From assembly GCF_020164485.1 (NCBI RefSeq), contig NZ_JAIQZA010000021.1:1-64000 (forward strand): a DNA stretch of 64,000 nt. The letters are read 5' to 3'. The translations under genes and the position numbers were made by a program. Positions 36,673 through 46,663 of the stretch are shown piece by piece; within the stretch, counting starts at the first letter, position 1; every line of letters starts with the position of its first letter. Source of the stretch: Salegentibacter tibetensis. GTDB lineage: Bacteria > Bacteroidota > Bacteroidia > Flavobacteriales > Flavobacteriaceae. The notes under the pieces were generated by a model. The model did no database searches and was not told the DNA's origin. It was given only the letters and a program-made list of their open reading frames with translations.

Positions 36673-37836
36673 TTGAAACCAGCAGAAAATAATAGCAGTA
36701 TACCTGAGAATTTTAAAAATTTTAAGGCTGAAGTTAAGGTTGCTTCCCCCGGGAGGATTAATCTCATTGGCGAGCATACCGATTATAACCAGGGTTTTGT
36801 AATGCCCTCGGCCATAGACAAGAAAATCCATTTTAAATTCAGGAAAAACGATAGTGATAATTTAGTCCGAATTTATAGCGAAACCTTTGAAACTTATGTG
36901 GAATTTGACCTAAACCAGATTTCGAAAAGAAAAAAATCCTGGGAGAATTATTTGCTGGGCGTTATTGATGAAATTAAGAAAGTTGGCAAAAAATTTAAGG
37001 GTTTTGACTGTATTATAAAAAGTGAACTGCCTATTGGAGCAGGGATTAGTTCTTCGGCAGCCCTGGAATGTGGTTTTGCAGGTGGTTTAAATTCGTTATT
37101 TGATTTAAACCTGTCGCAAATGGAGATCGTAAAACTTTCGCAGCGGGCAGAGAATAATTTTGTGGGCAATAACTGCGGAATTATGGACCAGTTTGCTTCC
37201 GTAATGAGCAAAAAAGATCATTTTATAAAGCTGGATTGCCAATCGCTGGAAGCAGAATTTATTCCGGCTGAAATTCAGAATTGTAAATTATTACTTTTAA
37301 ACACTAATGTTTCTCATAACCTGGCCGATAGCGAATACAATACCCGAAGACAGGAATGCGAAAATGCGGTAGCCATTATTCAGAAAAAATATACAGAAGT
37401 GAACTCGCTAAGACAGGTATCTTTTGAGATGCTGGAAGAATTCAAAGAAAAAATTGGCCCAATAAGCTTGAAACGCTGCCGGTATGTACTGGAAGAAAAT
37501 AAACGCGTACAGGATACCGAAAAAGCTTTACGAAGCGGTGATCTAAAAGCACTGGGGAAATTAATGTATGCATCCCACAGAGGCCTGCAGCATCAATATG
37601 AGGTAAGTTGCCCTGAACTGGATTTCCTGGTAGATTTTTCTGAAGACAAAAGCTTTATTTACGGCTCCCGTATGATGGGTGGTGGTTTTGGCGGTTGCAC
37701 GATTAATTTAATTGAAACCGACAAAATCGAGCATTATGTTGAGGAAGTAGAAAAAGCTTATCAGGAAAAATTTAATATTACCCCCACGCCCATAACAGTA
37801 GTTCCCGACGCAGGAACTCAAATTACTAAAGTTTAA
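36673..37836 (+). CDS. galK: Galactokinase
   Basis: Phosphorylates galactose to galactose 1-phosphate in the Leloir pathway. The 387 residues contain all GHMP motifs: GRINLIGEHTDYNQGFVMP at about 29-47, PIGAGISSSAALE near 119-131 and MGGGFGGCTI near 336-345. The start appears to be TTG at 36673; no upstream ATG fits. galT follows after 11 bp. Confidence 0.94.
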   Translation: MKPAENNSSIPENFKNFKAEVKVASPGRINLIGEHTDYNQGFVMPSAIDKKIHFKFRKNDSDNLVRIYSETFETYVEFDLNQISKRKKSWENYLLGVIDEIKKVGKKFKGFDCIIKSELPIGAGISSSAALECGFAGGLNSLFDLNLSQMEIVKLSQRAENNFVGNNCGIMDQFASVMSKKDHFIKLDCQSLEAEFIPAEIQNCKLLLLNTNVSHNLADSEYNTRRQECENAVAIIQKKYTEVNSLRQVSFEMLEEFKEKIGPISLKRCRYVLEENKRVQDTEKALRSGDLKALGKLMYASHRGLQHQYEVSCPELDFLVDFSEDKSFIYGSRMMGGGFGGCTINLIETDKIEHYVEEVEKAYQEKFNITPTPITVVPDAGTQITKV

Positions 37837-37847
37837 AAGAGGAAAAT

Positions 37848-38888
37848 ATGAACACGGAATTGAACAAGCATCCACATAGAAGATATAATATTTTAACCGG
37901 AGAATGGATTTTGGTTTCGCCACACAGAACCAAAAGACCATGGCAGGGGAAAACCGAAAAAAACAGCCAGGAAAAACGGGAAACCTACGATCCTTCCTGC
38001 TATTTATGTCCCGGAAATTCAAGAATGGGTGGAGAAACAAATCCCGATTACAAAGGTGTTCATTCTTTCGAAAACGACTTTCCTTCCCTCCTGCCCGATG
38101 GACCTACTGAAGATTTTAAAAACGGACTTCTAAAAGCCGAAAGTGAAACGGGAATTTGCAAAGTAGTGTGTTTTTCACCAGATCATTCCCTTACCCTCCC
38201 ATTAATGGAGGTGGAAGATATCACTAAAGTTGTGGGACTTTGGAAAAAAGAATATGAGGAACTGGGCAGTAAAGAAAATATAAATTACGTTCAAATCTTT
38301 GAAAACAAAGGTGCGATGATGGGCTGCAGCAATCCGCATCCACACGGGCAAATATGGTCTCAAAAATCCATTCCTACAGAAGTTTTAAAGAAATCCAGGC
38401 ATTTTAAAGCTCACTGGGAGAAAAATAAGAGCAGTTTGTTAAGCGATTATTTAAAACAGGAACTGAAACTTAATGAGCGTATTTTAGCAAAAAACGAACA
38501 TTTTGTAGCCCTGATTCCTTACTGGGCGGTTTGGCCTTACGAAGCGATGATTATTCCTGTAAAACATTATCAGCATATTGGGCAGTTAAATGCTGAAGAG
38601 GAAAAAGCCTTTGCTGAAATTATTAAAAAGCTTACCATAAAATATGATAACCTTTTTGAAACCTCTTTCCCGTATTCTTCCGGAATTCACCAGGCTCCCA
38701 CCAATGGCAAGGAATACCCGGAATGGCATTTTCATATGAGTTTTTATCCGCCGCTTTTAAGATCGGCCACGGTAAAGAAATTTATGGTAGGTTACGAAAT
38801 GTTTGCCGGCCCGCAAAGGGATATTACCGCAGAACAGGCAGCCGGTAATTTAAAAGAACTTTCTGAAGTTCATTATTTGAAGCAATAG
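37848..38888 (+). CDS. galT: Galactose-1-phosphate uridylyltransferase
   Basis: Exchanges UMP between UDP-glucose and galactose 1-phosphate. The 346 residues show the N-terminal GalT domain (HRRYNILTGEWILVSPHRTKRPW), the active-site His in SNPHPHGQIW and the C-terminal EWHFHMSFYPPLLRS. It forms a two-gene unit with galK. No epimerase or mutarotase is adjacent. Confidence 0.95.
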   Translation: MNTELNKHPHRRYNILTGEWILVSPHRTKRPWQGKTEKNSQEKRETYDPSCYLCPGNSRMGGETNPDYKGVHSFENDFPSLLPDGPTEDFKNGLLKAESETGICKVVCFSPDHSLTLPLMEVEDITKVVGLWKKEYEELGSKENINYVQIFENKGAMMGCSNPHPHGQIWSQKSIPTEVLKKSRHFKAHWEKNKSSLLSDYLKQELKLNERILAKNEHFVALIPYWAVWPYEAMIIPVKHYQHIGQLNAEEEKAFAEIIKKLTIKYDNLFETSFPYSSGIHQAPTNGKEYPEWHFHMSFYPPLLRSATVKKFMVGYEMFAGPQRDITAEQAAGNLKELSEVHYLKQ

Positions 38889-39502
38889 AAAATAAAAATC
38901 AGATTTAATTCCCGGTGTGTTCAACATTAAGGGGGGAAAATGCTCATGAATGATTTTCAATCCTTTCCATAGTATAACATTATCTATGGGCTTAAAATTT
39001 GCGTAAAAATTAACCAAACCTACCTCTCCGAATTCATTTATGAGTAAATCTTCGAGTTCGTATTCAGAACTAAAAATCGTCCCTTCATATAGCTAATATC
39101 CAACAATCAGGTTCTTCCTTTTCGATTAATTCAAACAAGATTATAAGCATATAAATTCGATAAAATGCATTGATGGTTCAAATTTTTTAATTGACACGTT
39201 CTTTTTTCTTACAAATTACATTTTAATATAGTATGTTTGGGTAAAATCAAGAACCTCGGGGAATTAAACCCTCAATGAGGGATTAAAATATATATTTATA
39301 TCGTTTTTATTTAAGTAAACTATTATGATTTGCCGTTTATAAACAACCCGGAAATGAATTATTCAGGTAAATAAAGCCAATACATCTGTAAATGATTTTT
39401 AATCTCCTATTCCTTGATTTCTTTGAAATTTCAAAATGAAAACAGGGTGGTTTTAATTACCCAGATTACCATTCTCTTCACTCCGTTTAACCTAAAAAAA
39501 TT
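38889..39502. other. Long intergenic region between galT and the sensory cluster
   Basis: About 600 bp with no intact gene. On the minus strand, roughly 38900-39095 is open with coding-like composition (EYELEDLLINEFGEVGLVNF), and a second frame, about 39095-39165, reads LFELIEKEEPDCWILA up to a stop at the join. The two look like one decayed gene with a frameshift, but I do not recognise it. A -7-like TATGTTTG is at 39232-39239, then repeat copy 3. Confidence 0.35.
39252..39284. repeat. Dispersed three-hairpin element, copy 3, internally deleted
   Basis: AACCTCGGGG followed at once by AATTAAACCCTCAATGAGG and GATT. It equals copy 2 minus the 58 bp between its two CCTCGGGG octamers, as expected from recombination or slippage between them. 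Confidence 0.82.
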
Positions 39503-41854
39503 ATGCCCTACCATCCCCAATTTAAACCTATTTTTCAACTTATACCTGCTCCCAGTATGGTATTGCTTCCTGATGCTCCAAAATTTACAATTGTGGCGGT
39601 TAATAATGCCTATTTGGAAGCGTCAAATTCAACGGAAAAGGATTTAATAGGAAAAGGGATCTTTGAAGCCTTTCCTGAAAACCCGGAAAACAAAGTGTCA
39701 AAAAGTGTTGAAAACTTAAGAAACTCCCTGGAATTTGTTATTGACTTTAAGGAGAAGCATAAAATGGCACCTCAACAATATGATATTTCTATTCGAGGTA
39801 CTTCAGGATTTAAAGTCAAGTATTTCAATCCTCAAAATATTCCATTATTGGATGATGATGGGAACATAACCCATATTTTACATTCAGTGGAAGACGTAAC
39901 AGATAAAAAAAATCTGGAATTATCGCTTGAAATTGAAAGACAGCGTTTTAATGACCTATACTTTCAGGCACCTTCCTGTATGGGAATATTAAAGGGACCG
40001 GATCATGTTTACGAATTAGCCAATCCGCTTTATTTAGAATTAATAGGCGCAAAAGATATTATAGGGAAGACAGTGAAAGAAGTACTGCCGGAACTTGAAA
40101 CACAGGGTATTTTAAAACTCTTGGACACTGTTTATGAAACCGGAGAAACTTTTTCAGCTAATGAGATGCTTCTCAAGTTTGATCATCACGGAAACGGTGA
40201 ACTCGTAGACAGATACCTGAACTTTATTTATCAGGCTAACAGAAATAATGAGGGCATTATAAATGGGATCCTTGTTTTTGCTACAGATGTAACTGAACTG
40301 GTACTGGCGCGTAAAAAAACTGAGGAAAGCGAAAAACGCTATAAGGAATTAATTCAAAATTTACCAATTGCTACCGTTTCCAGTGATTTTGAAGGACGCA
40401 TATTATTATACAACAAAGCGGCAGTAGCCCTATGGGGAAGAGAACCGGATATAGAAAATGATAAGTGGTGTGGAGCCTGGAAACTTTATTGCAAGAATGG
40501 GAATCCTCTTCCTGACGAATTGTCCCCAATGGCTATTGCCATAAAAGAAGGACGCAAAACTTCTGCCGAGGAAATAATTGTAGAGCGTCCCAATGGGGAT
40601 AAAGTAAATGTGTTGATTAATCCGGTTCCTTATAAAGATTCTTCAGGTAAAGTAATTGGGATTGTTAATATGGGCATTGACATTACCGAAAGCAAAAAAA
40701 CTGAAAAATATCTCAGGGAAAGTGAAAAAAAATACCGGCAGATCGTGGAGACAGCACAGGAGGGTATCTGGCTTGTAGATGAAAATGACAGGACCACCTT
40801 TGTCAATGATAAACTTTGTGAAATCCTGGAATACAACCGGGATGAGATGATAGGAAAAGAAATCTATCTCTTTATGGATGAAGATGCCAGGAACAAGGCA
40901 CTTCATGTAATGCAAAGGAAAAAAGAGGGATATTCGGGTCAATTTCAATTTAAATATCTCTCAAAATCAGGTAAAGAAGTGTGGACCTATATTTCTGTAA
41001 ATCCACTTTTTGATGAAACAGGATGCTATAAAGGGGGCCTGGCAATGGTTACCGATATTACCGAAAGAAGAAAGGCCGATGAAGAACTAAGGGTATTAAA
41101 CAAAGAACTCGCTGATCAAATTGAAAAAAAAGAAAGATGGGCTTCAGAATTAAGCTTTTCAAATAAGGAATTAGTTAAAACAAACAAGGAACTGGACCGT
41201 TTTGTCTATAGCGTTTCTCACGATTTACGTTCCCCGTTAACCTCTATTCTCGGCCTTATTTCTTTTATTGAAGAGGATAGTAAAGAACCTGACACCCTGG
41301 AACATGTGAAAATGATACGAACCAGTGTTAACAGACTTGACGGATTCATTAAAAATATCCTTAGTTACTCGCAAAATAACCGCACCGATCTGGAGGTTCA
41401 AAAAATACCCATTAAGAAAACCATTTATGAAATTGTAGACTCGGTACGCAACATAAAAGAGGCCAATGGAATTTCTTTTAAGGTTGATATTGACGAGCAA
41501 TACCCCTTTTATTCAAATTGGCATCGCTTTAGTACAGTTCTTGAAAACCTCGTTTCCAATTCCATTAAATATCATACAAATGAGGTTTCCGGAAGGTATT
41601 TAAAACTTACCGGGACATTAGACCCGGAAGAATTAAAGCTAAGCATCTCCGACAATGGAATTGGAATAGACCCTGAATTTCATGATAAAATATTTGAAAT
41701 GTTCTATCGCCTGCCCGGTAATACCGAGGGTACAGGTTTAGGGCTGTATATTGTAAAGGAAACAGTTGAAAAAATGCAGGGAAACATTGAAATCCAGTCT
41801 GAAAAAGGAATAGGAACTACCTTTAACATTAGACTCAAAAATTTAAAAGTATGA
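39503..41854 (+). CDS. Multi-PAS sensor histidine kinase
   Basis: A 783-residue soluble kinase without membrane segments. Four PAS regions come first (about 10-135, 145-275, 280-405 and 410-530; each of the last three ends in a DVTE/DITE-like motif). A short coiled coil follows, then the phosphoacceptor His573 in YSVSHDLRSPL, and a GHKL ATPase domain with NSIKYH, DNGIGI and GTGLGLYIVK. The next gene, a lone receiver, overlaps its end by 4 bp (ATGA) and is the likely partner. The signal sensed is unknown. Confidence 0.92.
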   Translation: MPYHPQFKPIFQLIPAPSMVLLPDAPKFTIVAVNNAYLEASNSTEKDLIGKGIFEAFPENPENKVSKSVENLRNSLEFVIDFKEKHKMAPQQYDISIRGTSGFKVKYFNPQNIPLLDDDGNITHILHSVEDVTDKKNLELSLEIERQRFNDLYFQAPSCMGILKGPDHVYELANPLYLELIGAKDIIGKTVKEVLPELETQGILKLLDTVYETGETFSANEMLLKFDHHGNGELVDRYLNFIYQANRNNEGIINGILVFATDVTELVLARKKTEESEKRYKELIQNLPIATVSSDFEGRILLYNKAAVALWGREPDIENDKWCGAWKLYCKNGNPLPDELSPMAIAIKEGRKTSAEEIIVERPNGDKVNVLINPVPYKDSSGKVIGIVNMGIDITESKKTEKYLRESEKKYRQIVETAQEGIWLVDENDRTTFVNDKLCEILEYNRDEMIGKEIYLFMDEDARNKALHVMQRKKEGYSGQFQFKYLSKSGKEVWTYISVNPLFDETGCYKGGLAMVTDITERRKADEELRVLNKELADQIEKKERWASELSFSNKELVKTNKELDRFVYSVSHDLRSPLTSILGLISFIEEDSKEPDTLEHVKMIRTSVNRLDGFIKNILSYSQNNRTDLEVQKIPIKKTIYEIVDSVRNIKEANGISFKVDIDEQYPFYSNWHRFSTVLENLVSNSIKYHTNEVSGRYLKLTGTLDPEELKLSISDNGIGIDPEFHDKIFEMFYRLPGNTEGTGLGLYIVKETVEKMQGNIEIQSEKGIGTTFNIRLKNLKV

Positions 41855-42273
41855 GTAACGAACTTCCCATAAGTTTTAAAAGTTTCATGATTATTGACGA
41901 TAACCTTATAGATCTTTATATAGCATCGCGAATGATCACTAAAAATAATTTTGGAAAAAAAGTTTTGCAGTATTCCTCGGCTATTGAGGCCTTAAAATAT
42001 TTACAGGGAAATCAGGAAAACATTCCCTTGTTGCCAGAGGTGATTTTTGTGGATATATATATGCCAGGCATGTCTGGATTTGAATTTATGGCCGAATACG
42101 ATAATTTACCGGCCAATCTAAAAAATCATTGCAGGGTATTCATTATTTCTTCATCGGTTGACGAAGAAGACGTGGCTAAAGCTAACAGCGATACAAACGT
42201 AGTGGCCATGAAGGAAAAACCAATTACCAAAGAATTTTTAAACGAATTAAAGATTAGTTATAGCATTTCATAA
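41851..42273 (+). CDS. Single-domain response regulator
   Basis: A 140-residue CheY-like receiver with no output domain. The acidic pocket is IIDDN, the phosphoacceptor is Asp68 in FVDIYMPGMSG, and the Lys is in MKEKPI. Its start overlaps the kinase stop by 4 bp, so it is translated with it. This Rcp1-like type usually relays phosphate or acts by protein contact. Confidence 0.9.
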   Translation: MSNELPISFKSFMIIDDNLIDLYIASRMITKNNFGKKVLQYSSAIEALKYLQGNQENIPLLPEVIFVDIYMPGMSGFEFMAEYDNLPANLKNHCRVFIISSSVDEEDVAKANSDTNVVAMKEKPITKEFLNELKISYSIS

Positions 42274-42675
42274 TTCAACTAAATTCCGTTTTGATCCAGA
42301 ACAAGATTACGATTTTTGAACAGTGTGCTATTTCAAAAATTTTGTACGCTATAAAACCATAGAATATTGTACCTCACATAAAAAGACCTCACATTCCCGT
42401 GAAACCAATTTCTTCTAGTAGCGGTAAAAATCGAAATATTCATAAGGATTTGGCCTTGTCTCCTGCAAAATGAATATTATACTTAGAAGCCTTAATAGTG
42501 ATAAGGGTTCCGAAGAGAAGGACCTAACATCGTCGTAATTAATAGTTTTAGACTTCAATAATCCTGTAAATCACATAAATATCGTTTTTACTTAATCTTT
42601 ACAAGGTGTGCATCAACAATGTTTATTACATTTGAAAACTAAAATTTAACTTCAGTTGTTCCAAAGCAATTTTCT
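42274..42675. other. Intergenic region before the second PAS kinase
   Basis: About 400 bp with no gene. A good -7 element TACATTTG is at 42627-42634, with the start codon 42 bp beyond it. Nothing else stands out. Confidence 0.5.
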
Positions 42676-43803
42676 ATGTCTAAACAAATAAAAGAGGATA
42701 TTAGTTCATTACGTAAATTAGATTTTGATCTGGCAAATTATTTCTCAAATACTATTATTCCCCAATTATTCGTAGATGCCGACATGATTCTGAGAATTTT
42801 CACCCCCCCGGCAATGGAACAGTTTTCATTATCCTATGACGATATAGGTAAAAATATTAAGCATGTTGAAGATAATATTCGCTATCCTACTTTCCTGAAC
42901 AATATTCAGGAGGTAATGACCACGAGCGAAATTTTTGAAAAAGAAATACAGACAACAGATGGCAACTGGTTTCAGATGAACATTCTTCCATACGTGGACC
43001 ATGACCGGAACGAGATCAATGGCGTGATTATAACTTTTGTGAATATTACCATACGCATGAAGGCGATTAAGGAGCTGGAGAAAATCAATGCAAAACATAA
43101 TGTGTTGATGTTTGCACTATCCCACGATATGAAGCAGCCAATTTCTACCATAAAGCTAATTTCTACCGGACTTTTGGAAACATACAAAAGACAAGATTCA
43201 GAAAAGTTCCACGCTATGATTAAAAGGTTGCAAACCATGTCTGATGGAATCAATACAATGCTAGATGAATTTACTGAAGACGGCGAGGCAAATCTTCAGA
43301 AGAAAGTTGAGCTGAAACAACAGAATATTATAAGATTATGTGGTAATATTTTGAATGCGCTTCGGGAGGAAATTGTAAAGGGAAACATTAAGGTTTTAAA
43401 AGATTTTAAAACGCAAAAAGTAATATTTCCAAAAAATACTTTAAGAAGCGTAATTTACAACCTTATACATAATGCCATTAAATATCAGGATCCAGATCGG
43501 AACCTGGTTATCAAGTTAAAAACCTATAAAATCAGGGATTTTGTAATATTCAGCGTAGAGGACAACGGTTTGGGGGTTGCGGAAGAACATCAAGAGATGG
43601 TCTTTGAAAAAAAGACAAGGATTAATCGTGAAATAGAGGGAACAGGAATGGGATTATATGTCGTCAAGAAAATGATTGAAGCCCATGGTGGTAAGATTGA
43701 ATTGAAAAGTACTTTAGGAGAAGGCTCCGAATTCAAAGTCTTCTTTAAGAATGAAACTGAGGAAAAAGAACTAACAAGCGCTGGGGAAACCTTAACGGAT
43801 TGA
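42676..43803 (+). CDS. PAS-domain histidine kinase
   Basis: A 375-residue soluble kinase. The single PAS domain (about 20-130) is of the type usually found just after CheR in CheB-CheR fusions: IIPQLFVDADMILRIFTPPAM, DIGKNIKHVEDNIRYP and the TTDGNWFQMNILPY signature. The phosphoacceptor is His150 in ALSHDMKQPI, and the ATPase domain has NAIKYQ, DNGLGV and GTGMGLYVVKK. It is cut off from the CheB-CheR gene 3.3 kb away in the same cluster, so the two may have a shared origin. Confidence 0.9.
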   Translation: MSKQIKEDISSLRKLDFDLANYFSNTIIPQLFVDADMILRIFTPPAMEQFSLSYDDIGKNIKHVEDNIRYPTFLNNIQEVMTTSEIFEKEIQTTDGNWFQMNILPYVDHDRNEINGVIITFVNITIRMKAIKELEKINAKHNVLMFALSHDMKQPISTIKLISTGLLETYKRQDSEKFHAMIKRLQTMSDGINTMLDEFTEDGEANLQKKVELKQQNIIRLCGNILNALREEIVKGNIKVLKDFKTQKVIFPKNTLRSVIYNLIHNAIKYQDPDRNLVIKLKTYKIRDFVIFSVEDNGLGVAEEHQEMVFEKKTRINREIEGTGMGLYVVKKMIEAHGGKIELKSTLGEGSEFKVFFKNETEEKELTSAGETLTD

Positions 43804-43860
43804 TCCAATTAATTTAGCATCGGATGGTCTGCAATGTTTTGCCAGCCACCTTTTTATTTT

Positions 43861-45150
43861 TTAGTTCTTTTCCAGTACAGTTATCTTTTTAAGAATTGTA
43901 GAAAGCACAAGACTAAATAAAACGAAGCCAATAAAAATAATAAACCCCGGCTGCAAGGATGTTTTATTGGTTGAAATACTCACGAGCGATTCGGTTTCAA
44001 TATTCGCGTTTGAAAGCTGGTGATCCAGTATCCCCTGGAAACCTATATATGCCATAAATATGGCGATCACATACACATCTGCCATGCTCCACTTCCCGGA
44101 TTTAAATGCGAAGAATTTCAGGATTTTGCTTCTCCTTATTTTTTCATTTCCTGCGAGGTAGATCTGGGTGGATATAAGTTTGGCAATAGGAAAAACAATA
44201 CTAAAGGCAAGAATAAGGATCCCTACAAAAAATGAATCTACCTTTCCTGTCTCGAATAATATATCGATCACCTGCAGAATACTTTTGCTTTGAAAGAAAA
44301 TTACCTGATCATTAAAAGTTATCTGTTCCCCGATCAATAGAAAATTCACCTGCTGAAAACGCGCATCTATTTCTATCATAGGAGCAGTAAGCCCTGCAAA
44401 AAGAACCACTAATGATAGTAGTACAGATATGATAAACATAGGCGTATGCAGGTATAATTTATTTCTTAGCAACCACCAAATAAAGAGAAAGACCACAATA
44501 ATTCCCAGCAAAATATAGGTATGATTATAGGTTTGATCCTCCAGTGCCCGCAAATCCCCCGAGGTTTTACGGTTGAAGGCTTGCAGATCTGCTACCTCAT
44601 ACTTTTCAAAAATTGTATTTATCTCTAAAACTGCAGTTTCAGAATCTGCGTGGGTCATATCACTGTATTCCTGAAGCTTACTTTTAATGACATATTTCAG
44701 TGCTTCTTTATTCTCCGGTTGCTGTATTTCATCTACAATAGTCTGAGCAAACATAGGAACCAGGGCTCTGATCTTCTCCTCAGGAACCAGTGTCCTAACC
44801 GCAAATTTCCTTAGTTTCCCTTTTAAACTTTTTTGTTTAAGATTCATCAAACTATCGCCCTTATCAATCCCGGCCATAAGAATGTTCTCTACCTGAAGCA
44901 CAAGGGTATCTTCCTGTTCAGGCGTGAATTCAAAATCATCAATACGGTTTAGGACCATATTTGTTAAATGATCTCTCCAGACATTCACTGAGAGGATGCC
45001 ATGGGTCATGCTATTAAGCTCGCTGTAGTCTTTCTTGATTTCGGCAGCTTCCGAAGAATATTTATAAACCAGATAGCTGCTCCATCCGGCTATGGCAAGC
45101 AAACAACCTGTAAATAAAATCAGGAGAACGCGTTTAAAATTTATAGACAT
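43861..45150 (-). CDS. PqiA-like membrane protein with a large N-terminal domain
   Basis: A 429-residue protein. One N-terminal membrane segment (8-30) is followed by a charged domain to about 205, then four membrane segments. The C-terminal half matches paraquat-inducible protein A: FSIVFPIAKLISTQIYL, then LKFFAFKSGKWSMADVYVIAIFMAYIGFQGI (given as two joined motif regions, about 325-385). PqiA proteins are tied to envelope lipid transport, but no MCE partner is adjacent. It runs opposite to the sensor genes on both sides. Confidence 0.72.
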   Translation of the reverse strand: MSINFKRVLLILFTGCLLAIAGWSSYLVYKYSSEAAEIKKDYSELNSMTHGILSVNVWRDHLTNMVLNRIDDFEFTPEQEDTLVLQVENILMAGIDKGDSLMNLKQKSLKGKLRKFAVRTLVPEEKIRALVPMFAQTIVDEIQQPENKEALKYVIKSKLQEYSDMTHADSETAVLEINTIFEKYEVADLQAFNRKTSGDLRALEDQTYNHTYILLGIIVVFLFIWWLLRNKLYLHTPMFIISVLLSLVVLFAGLTAPMIEIDARFQQVNFLLIGEQITFNDQVIFFQSKSILQVIDILFETGKVDSFFVGILILAFSIVFPIAKLISTQIYLAGNEKIRRSKILKFFAFKSGKWSMADVYVIAIFMAYIGFQGILDHQLSNANIETESLVSISTNKTSLQPGFIIFIGFVLFSLVLSTILKKITVLEKN

Positions 45151-45343
45151 GTAATTTTGGAGTATTCATTAAAGATACTCCTTTAGTTCGGAAAATCTCT
45201 TAATCATATTTTATGATAATCAAAGTTTTAAATTTTTGATGTTTTTTAAGAGTTTAAATTAATCCATCACAATTAATATACAAATTAGCACTTAGCGGCT
45301 TTTCTTTGGCTTATATTAAAATAGTTCTATAAAGAATTCACAA

Positions 45344-45751
45344 ATGAGACATGCTATATGTTACGTGAGTAACAAAAAGAAAGAAATTAGTGACACACAG
45401 ATTGAGGAGCTATTAGAAGAATGTTCTACTAAGAATAGTTTATCCGGAATTAAAGGGCTCTTATTATACTCTGAGGGGAACTTTTTTCAAATTATAGAAG
45501 GAGAAAAAGTCTTTATTTTAAATCTTTTCGAAATAATAAAAAAGGACCCTCGTCATTACGGAGTTATACAGATCATAGGACGTGACATAGAGCAGGATGC
45601 ATTTGATGGCTACAAAACTGATATTTTAACTGATAAAATAAGGTGTCAATCAAAACTCCCTAAGGAATACACCGATACCCTGGAAGGTTTACCTTTTGAA
45701 CTTAAAAGAATCATGGAGCGAATGATGGAGACATTTATAGACACCCATTAG
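45344..45751 (+). CDS. Short BLUF-domain blue-light sensor protein
   Basis: A 135-residue stand-alone BLUF protein that should bind FAD and sense blue light. The photoactive residues are Tyr7, Asn31 and Gln49, with the same spacing as Tyr21, Asn45 and Gln63 of AppA. The later FxxWxM signature reads FDGYKT, so the usual Trp is Tyr90 and the usual Met is Thr92. Those positions tune signal output, so the photocycle may differ. No output domain is present; it must work through a partner, perhaps one of the kinases nearby. Confidence 0.88.
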   Translation: MRHAICYVSNKKKEISDTQIEELLEECSTKNSLSGIKGLLLYSEGNFFQIIEGEKVFILNLFEIIKKDPRHYGVIQIIGRDIEQDAFDGYKTDILTDKIRCQSKLPKEYTDTLEGLPFELKRIMERMMETFIDTH

Positions 45752-45832
45752 CATTGAGTAGAGTAGATATCTATTCACAACAATTTTTAATATGGCTCGT
45801 TATAGACAATATAAATTACGAATTCCTGATTC

Positions 45833-45848
45833 CCTCCTTCACAGGAGG
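45833..45848. terminator. Small hairpin after the BLUF gene
   Basis: CCTCCT/AGGAGG with loop TCAC. It lacks a T run, so it is a weak terminator or a leader hairpin of the following lipoprotein gene. Confidence 0.3.
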
Positions 45849-45895
45849 AGTTATGGCAGGATAGTTGAATAACCCTTAATCTAAAACTTATAAAA

Positions 45896-46618
45896 ATGAA
45901 AAATTTATTTTCAAAATTACTTGTATTTACAATTGTGGCTGGTATTTCTGCCTGTAGTTCGGATGATTCTGCCGAACAACCCGCACAGGAACAAGCAACA
46001 CTATCTGTAAATTTTAATACCGTTACATCTCCATTTGATATTCAGGCTCAGGCCTCCTCAATTAATAAACAGGCTTCTGGAGGTAACTTTGTTTTTGACG
46101 ATGGATTTATCACCCTGTCGTCTATGGAATACGAGGCTGAATCAGAGAATGATCTGGAATCGGTGGAATTTGAACTTGAGCAAGTGGTAGTGATAGATTT
46201 TGCTACAGGAATTCCTACCCCAGATATTATGGCAATAGCGATTCCAGCAGGAACTTACGAAGAAGTGGAAATAGAAGTTGAGCTATTTGATGAAACAGAA
46301 GAGCCTTCAATTGTTTTAAATGGTACTTATACATCCCCAAATGGAACCGCTCATCCTGTGCGTTTTGAATTCAATTCAGGTGAAGAGTTTGAAGTAGAAA
46401 GAGAAGGAACAATAGTCTTTACTGAAGATCAGCCGGCCATTGCTGAAATCACTTTTGACCCATCTGTTTGGTTTGCTCTGGTTACTGATGAGGACATGGA
46501 AAGTGCCAATAAAAATATGGATGGTATAATTGTGATAAGTGAAGACCACAATACCGATATTTTTGAAACAGTTGAAGACGGTTTAGATTTAGTAACTGAC
46601 CTGGAATTTACTAACTAG
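45896..46618 (+). CDS. Acidic hypothetical lipoprotein
   Basis: A 240-residue protein with a lipoprotein signal (MKNLFSKLLVFTIVAGISAC, lipobox ISAC), a Gln/Ala/Asp-rich linker and a strongly acidic beta-rich body with many Glu and Asp. The composition recalls DUF4382-type carbohydrate-binding lipoproteins, but I cannot place it. A strong terminator follows, so it is a single gene. Confidence 0.7.
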   Translation: MKNLFSKLLVFTIVAGISACSSDDSAEQPAQEQATLSVNFNTVTSPFDIQAQASSINKQASGGNFVFDDGFITLSSMEYEAESENDLESVEFELEQVVVIDFATGIPTPDIMAIAIPAGTYEEVEIEVELFDETEEPSIVLNGTYTSPNGTAHPVRFEFNSGEEFEVEREGTIVFTEDQPAIAEITFDPSVWFALVTDEDMESANKNMDGIIVISEDHNTDIFETVEDGLDLVTDLEFTN

Positions 46619-46663
46619 AGTCCTATATAAAATAACTATTGCAATAAAATTTAAGTAAGATTA

